Positions 6,800-9,114 of a stretch of DNA of 9,114 nt are shown piece after piece. The stretch's first letter is position 1; each line of letters begins with the position of its first letter. Position numbers and translations under genes: made by a program. The notes under the pieces are model-generated. The model was not told the origin of the DNA, did no database searches, and was given only the letters and a program-made list of their open reading frames with translations. This stretch comes from Comamonas sp. lk (lineage in GTDB: Bacteria > Pseudomonadota > Gammaproteobacteria > Burkholderiales > Burkholderiaceae_C), in contig CAMDHL010000069.1 of assembly GCA_945898105.1 (NCBI GenBank), forward strand, positions 1-9,114, read 5' to 3'.

Positions 6800-6835
6800 A
6801 AAAAAACCGCCTGCGGGGGAGCCCGGGGCGGTTTT
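6800..6835 (-). terminator. Intrinsic terminator of the rpsP-rimM-trmD-rplS transcript
   Basis: On the minus strand a 9-base-pair stem (6803-6811 with 6827-6835, core CCGCC/GGCGG) encloses a further 4-base-pair stem (6814-6817 with 6822-6825), and the descending arm runs into seven consecutive T (6800-6806). It begins about 20 bases after the rplS TGA. This is the only classical Rho-independent terminator in the window. The flanking A/T runs also leave four T on the plus strand, but no plus-strand gene ends here. Confidence 0.92.
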
Positions 6836-6855
6836 CATGATTGCAAAAGAGCCGA

Positions 6856-7227
6856 TCAAGTGGCAGTCTTTTTAGCTGGCAGCTTTTCCTTGATACGCGC
6901 CGATTTGCCGCTACGGTCACGCAAGTAGTAGAGCTTGGCACGGCGCACATCACCGCGGCGCTTTACTTCAATACCGGCAATCAGAGGGCTGTAGGTTTGG
7001 AAGGTACGTTCCACACCTTCACCGCTGGAAATTTTGCGAACAATGAAGCCGCTATTCAAACCGCGATTGCGCTTGGCAATTACGACGCCTTCGTAGGCCT
7101 GGACACGCTTGCGGGTGCCCTCGACGACGTTGACGCTGACGATGACGGTGTCACCAGGGGCGAAATCGGGGATGGTTTTACCCAAACGCGCGATTTCCTC
7201 TTGTTCCAGAATTTGGATTAGATTCAT
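6856..7227 (-). CDS. rplS: 50S ribosomal protein L19
   Basis: Structural protein of the large ribosomal subunit, located at the interface with 30S near bridge B8. The 123-residue product starts at the ATG at 7227 ([15 protein letters not shown]), which matches the family start; the same frame stays open upstream to 7344, but those 39 extra codons look non-coding. Recognisable blocks are FAPGDTV (22-28), [16 protein letters not shown] (41-56), GVERTF (71-76) and RRAKLYYLR (95-103), with a basic Lys-rich tail. The weak ribosome-binding region GAAAGAAG sits just upstream. It is the fourth gene of the rpsP operon and is followed at once by a strong terminator; a 168-base leader separates it from trmD, much longer than the other spacings in the operon. 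Confidence 0.98.
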   Translation of the reverse strand: MNLIQILEQEEIARLGKTIPDFAPGDTVIVSVNVVEGTRKRVQAYEGVVIAKRNRGLNSGFIVRKISSGEGVERTFQTYSPLIAGIEVKRRGDVRRAKLYYLRDRSGKSARIKEKLPAKKTAT

Positions 7228-7395
7228 AGCTTCTTTCGTGATCTTGCAAGCGCCGGGACCCAGTAGGGTCACCTTGTCGTGGCAGCACCATTGCTGCGCC
7301 TTATATGGCCATGCAGAGGATCGGTTAGCCCAACAGTATAGCAATTTAGGTAAGGCGCGGCTCCTCCCAGAACCCTAACGTGAACACCAGCAGCC
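7228..7395 (-). promoter_or_regulatory. rplS leader region with two small hairpins
   Basis: The 168 bases between the trmD stop and the rplS start contain two 5-base-pair hairpins in the part downstream of the candidate promoter. One is GCAGC/GCTGC around 7281-7296, and the other is GACCC/GGGTC around 7258-7271 and closer to the rplS start. The spacing is unusual for this otherwise compact operon. It may allow separate, autoregulated expression of L19, but the hairpins are short and could be accidental. Confidence 0.35.
7335..7343 (-). promoter_or_regulatory. Candidate extended -10 promoter for rplS
   Basis: On the minus strand the sequence reads TGCTATACT, which is TGn joined to a -10 hexamer differing from TATAAT at one position. 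No good -35 element lies 17 bases upstream, which is tolerated in extended -10 promoters. It lies in the trmD-rplS gap and would give rplS a leader of about 100 bases. Sequence match only; activity is not shown. Confidence 0.4.
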
Positions 7396-8142
7396 TTAGG
7401 GCATACCACGCAGCAATTTTTCGTCCGCCGCGTCTAGCGCGCCTGCCGCCCTGGCAGAGGCGATCAGATCAGGGCGCAGTTTTGCCGTCAGCAAAACGCG
7501 CTGATCACGCCGCCAGCGTTCAATACGCTCGTGGTGGCCCGATATCAGCACCTCGGGCACGACCTGCCCCTGCCACGCTTCAGGGCGGGTGTAGTGCGGG
7601 CAATCGAGCAAACCGTCCAGAGCGGGATTGAAGCTGTCCTGCTGGTGGCTTTGCGCATCACTCAATACCTCGGGCTGCAAACGGGCAATCGCGTCCAGGA
7701 ACAACATGGCCGGCAACTCGCCGCCGGAAACCACGAAGTCGCCCAGGCTGATTTGTTCATCGACATAGCGGTCCACAAAGCGCTGGTCCAGGCCTTCGTA
7801 GCGACCACACACCAATACCGCCCCATCGCCGGCCGCCCAGTGCTGTACCGTGCTGTGGTCCAGCACGCGGCCTTGCGGAGAAAACAAAATGACTTTGCCG
7901 GTTTGCGACCGCTGCGCCTGGGCATGCTCCAGTGCGAGCGACAAAGGTTCAGCCATCATGACCATGCCCGGGCCACCACCGAAAGGCCGGTCATCGACAC
8001 GACGGTAATTGCCTTCCGCCAGATCGCGCGGATTGTGCAAACAGACTTGCACCTGCCCCGACTCAAAAGCGCGCCGGGTGATGCCCGTACGTAAAAAAGG
8101 TTCAAACAATTCGGGGAACAGGGTGATGACGTCAAAACGCAT
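7396..8142 (-). CDS. trmD: tRNA (guanine37-N1)-methyltransferase
   Basis: SPOUT-class enzyme that uses S-adenosylmethionine to methylate G37 next to the anticodon of tRNAs reading CNN codons and tRNA-Pro, preventing +1 frameshifts. It works as a dimer with a trefoil-knot cofactor site. The 248-residue length is standard. Visible motifs are MRFDVITLFPELF at the N-terminus, GGGPGM (55-60), the knot residues GRYEGLDQR (113-121), SLGDFVVSGGELP (132-144), R154, and the catalytic base D169 in HQQDSF, numbered as in E. coli. The C-terminal domain contains PEVLISGHHERIERWRR. The ATG start at 8142 lies 11 bases after the rimM stop, so the two are probably cotranslated. A single TAA ends it 168 bases before rplS. 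Confidence 0.98.
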   Translation of the reverse strand: MRFDVITLFPELFEPFLRTGITRRAFESGQVQVCLHNPRDLAEGNYRRVDDRPFGGGPGMVMMAEPLSLALEHAQAQRSQTGKVILFSPQGRVLDHSTVQHWAAGDGAVLVCGRYEGLDQRFVDRYVDEQISLGDFVVSGGELPAMLFLDAIARLQPEVLSDAQSHQQDSFNPALDGLLDCPHYTRPEAWQGQVVPEVLISGHHERIERWRRDQRVLLTAKLRPDLIASARAAGALDAADEKLLRGMP

Positions 8143-8153
8143 GGGCCAGCCCC

Positions 8154-8717
8154 TTAATAGTCGCTTTGCCAGTCAACGCGAATGCGCCGTCCAGCCAAAT
8201 CCACCTCGTCAATGAAGGCGGCAACAAAAGGAATCATGCGCTCCTGAACCTTGCCGTCTGTTGAAAATTCCAGTACCAAGACAGTTTGCGCACCGGTCGA
8301 GAGCAGCTCCCGCACGCAACCCATGGGCTCATCCTGCCGGTTGATGACGTCCAGGCCAATCAAGTCCACCCAGTAGTACTCGTCAGGCTCGGCAGTGGGG
8401 AAACTGGAGCGCGGGACGAAGACTCGCGCTCCGCGCAAAGCCTCGGCAGCGTCACGGTCCAGCACCTCGTGGGCACTGGCGACGACAGTGTCGGAATGCT
8501 CTTTGGCTTCTTTGATGGCGATTTTTACTACGCCCGCAAAGCTAGGGGTGCCGCGCTCGGTGGGCAACAAATACCAACGCTTGGAAGAAAAAAGCGCCTC
8601 AGGTTGGGCGCTAAATGGCAATACCTTAAACCAGCCTTTGACGCCCCAGGCCTCGCCGATACGCGCCACCTCGATGGCATCTGCCGGAAGCTCAGCGGGC
8701 TCCAAGCCTGCGATCAT
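8154..8717 (-). CDS. rimM: 16S rRNA processing protein RimM
   Basis: Assembly factor that binds S19 and helps mature the 3' (head) domain of 16S rRNA in the 30S subunit. From the ATG at 8717 the product is 187 residues. It has an N-terminal beta-barrel with VARIGEAWGVKGWFKV (GVKG at 25-28) and a C-terminal PRC-barrel starting at YYWVDLIGLDV (114-124) and ending with ERMIPFVAAFIDEVD. The frame can be extended to a TTG at 8738, but that codon lies inside the arm of a 9-base-pair inverted repeat (8736-8769) and lacks a Shine-Dalgarno sequence, so I prefer the ATG. Neither start has a good ribosome-binding site, which suggests low translation, as is known for RimM in the E. coli operon. It is 11 bases upstream of trmD. 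Confidence 0.95.
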   Translation of the reverse strand: MIAGLEPAELPADAIEVARIGEAWGVKGWFKVLPFSAQPEALFSSKRWYLLPTERGTPSFAGVVKIAIKEAKEHSDTVVASAHEVLDRDAAEALRGARVFVPRSSFPTAEPDEYYWVDLIGLDVINRQDEPMGCVRELLSTGAQTVLVLEFSTDGKVQERMIPFVAAFIDEVDLAGRRIRVDWQSDY

Positions 8718-8735
8718 GCGAAATAAGATCTGCCG

Positions 8736-8769
8736 CAAAGGGTTAGCACCGTGCGGCGCAAACCCTTTG
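8736..8769 (-). promoter_or_regulatory. Long stem-loop between rpsP and rimM
   Basis: CAAAGGGTT (8736-8744) and AACCCTTTG (8761-8769) form a perfect 9-base-pair stem. On the minus strand it is continued after one T-T mismatch by GCGCC pairing with GGTGC (one G-U pair) around the tetraloop GCAC, giving a rod of about 15 positions. It begins 9 bases after the rpsP stop and ends 18 bases before the rimM ATG. The sequence after it is not T-rich, so a complete intrinsic terminator is unlikely. Partial attenuation, an RNase-stop protecting rpsP mRNA, or translational uncoupling are possible roles, all inferred. Confidence 0.7.
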
Positions 8770-8778
8770 AGGGACTAT

Positions 8779-9039
8779 TCAGGCTGCGACCGGCGCGCTG
8801 GCAGCGGCCTGGTTGATCAGACGCTCCACCGTGGGCGAAGCCTGAGCGCCAACGCCTTTCCAATAGGTCAGGCGGTCCTGCGCAATACGAATACGCTCTT
8901 CATTGGCGGTAGCGATAGGGTTGTAAAAACCGATACGCTCAATGAAGCGGCCGTCACGGCGGGTACGCTTGTCGGCAACGACGATACTGAAAAACGGGCG
9001 GGCTTTAGCACCACCACGGGCGAGTCGAATAACGACCAT
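8779..9039 (-). CDS. rpsP: 30S ribosomal protein S16
   Basis: Small-subunit protein that binds 16S rRNA in the 5' and central domains and is needed for 30S assembly. The 86-residue length is typical (about 80-90). Family landmarks are [16 protein letters not shown] at the N-terminus, ERIGFYNP (34-41) and YWKGVGAQ (59-66), ending in an Ala-rich tail. The ATG start at 9039 is preceded at good distance by AAAGGATGAATC, a convincing Shine-Dalgarno sequence and much better than those of rimM and trmD. It is the first gene of the operon, followed by the stem-loop that separates it from rimM. Confidence 0.98.
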   Translation of the reverse strand: MVVIRLARGGAKARPFFSIVVADKRTRRDGRFIERIGFYNPIATANEERIRIAQDRLTYWKGVGAQASPTVERLINQAAASAPVAA

Positions 9040-9058
9040 GATTCATCCTTTGGGGAGA

Positions 9059-9074
9059 TTGAAATGAGTTTCAA
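9059..9074 (-). repeat. Palindromic 16-mer in the rpsP leader
   Basis: TTGAAA (9059-9064) and TTTCAA (9069-9074) form a perfect 6-base-pair inverted repeat around a 4-base centre, directly downstream of the candidate -10 element and about 10 bases upstream of the Shine-Dalgarno. It could be a leader hairpin or a protein-binding site; chance occurrence is also possible. Confidence 0.4.
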
Positions 9075-9102
9075 CCATAAAATTCGGAGTTGAGACACGC
9101 AA
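9074..9102 (-). promoter_or_regulatory. Candidate promoter of the rpsP operon
   Basis: On the minus strand TTGCGT (9097-9102) and TATGGT (9074-9079) are separated by 17 bases (9080-9096). The match to TTGACA/TATAAT is moderate (3 of 6 and 4 of 6). The position, some 35 bases upstream of the rpsP start codon, is suitable. A stronger promoter could lie beyond the window edge. Confidence 0.35.
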
Positions 9103-9114
9103 CTGACCACCCGG

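Noticed and set aside
6856..7344. Longer rplS reading frame with 39 extra N-terminal codons
   Set aside because: The extension does not resemble any L19, while the ATG at 7227 gives the standard MNLIQ-type start with a nearby ribosome-binding region.
7531..8094. Open plus-strand frame of 187 codons opposite trmD
   Set aside because: trmD is unambiguous on the other strand, with its catalytic residues at the expected positions.
8718..8738. TTG start for rimM adding seven residues
   Set aside because: The TTG lies in the arm of a strong stem-loop and has no Shine-Dalgarno sequence; the ATG at 8717 is preferred, although its own ribosome-binding site is also weak.
8395..9093. Open plus-strand frame of 232 codons opposite rimM and rpsP
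   Set aside because: It lies antisense to two certain genes, shows no recognisable domain, and its composition is that of a complementary-strand shadow of GC-rich coding DNA.

Overview
The window is an ordinary chromosomal housekeeping stretch from a betaproteobacterium. It is most likely a member of the order Burkholderiales, and the family Comamonadaceae is my best guess. The reasons are the gene order orn / M48 protease / pterin dehydratase / rsgA next to rpsP-rimM-trmD-rplS-Nudix-CobD-like, the moderately high GC content, and the protein sequences themselves. I see no mobile element, CRISPR array, tRNA, rRNA or phage gene. The taxonomic call rests on remembered gene order and protein flavour, not on a search.

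Layout from left to right. Positions 1-1490 (minus) hold a DEAD-box RNA helicase whose C-terminus runs off the left edge. A 308-base gap with several potential hairpins follows. Oligoribonuclease (orn, minus) is then divergent, by 37 bases, from a plus-strand cluster of three genes: a membrane Ste24-type M48 metalloprotease, a pterin-4a-carbinolamine dehydratase, and the ribosome-assembly GTPase RsgA. RsgA uses a TTG start that overlaps the end of the dehydratase gene. A 147-base convergent gap separates rsgA from a long minus-strand series, read from right to left: rpsP (S16), rimM, trmD, rplS (L19), a clear intrinsic terminator, a CoA-type Nudix hydrolase, and an AmpE/CobD-superfamily membrane protein.

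Most genes serve RNA and ribosome metabolism. S16 and RimM act in 30S assembly, RsgA checks late 30S particles, L19 sits in the 50S subunit, TrmD methylates G37 of tRNAs, Orn finishes RNA decay, and the helicase remodels RNA. The others (M48 protease, PhhB, Nudix, CobD-like) are neighbours whose link to this theme is unproven.

The most interesting signals are regulatory. One is a long stem-loop between rpsP and rimM. Another is an extended -10 promoter candidate with a hairpin-bearing leader ahead of rplS; together these could set ribosomal-protein and modification-enzyme output separately within one operon. The helicase leader carries a hairpin just before its start codon. The AmpE/CobD-like protein appears to lack the active-site signature of true cobalamin synthases and may have another function. 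I found nothing that amounts to a wholly new biological system.
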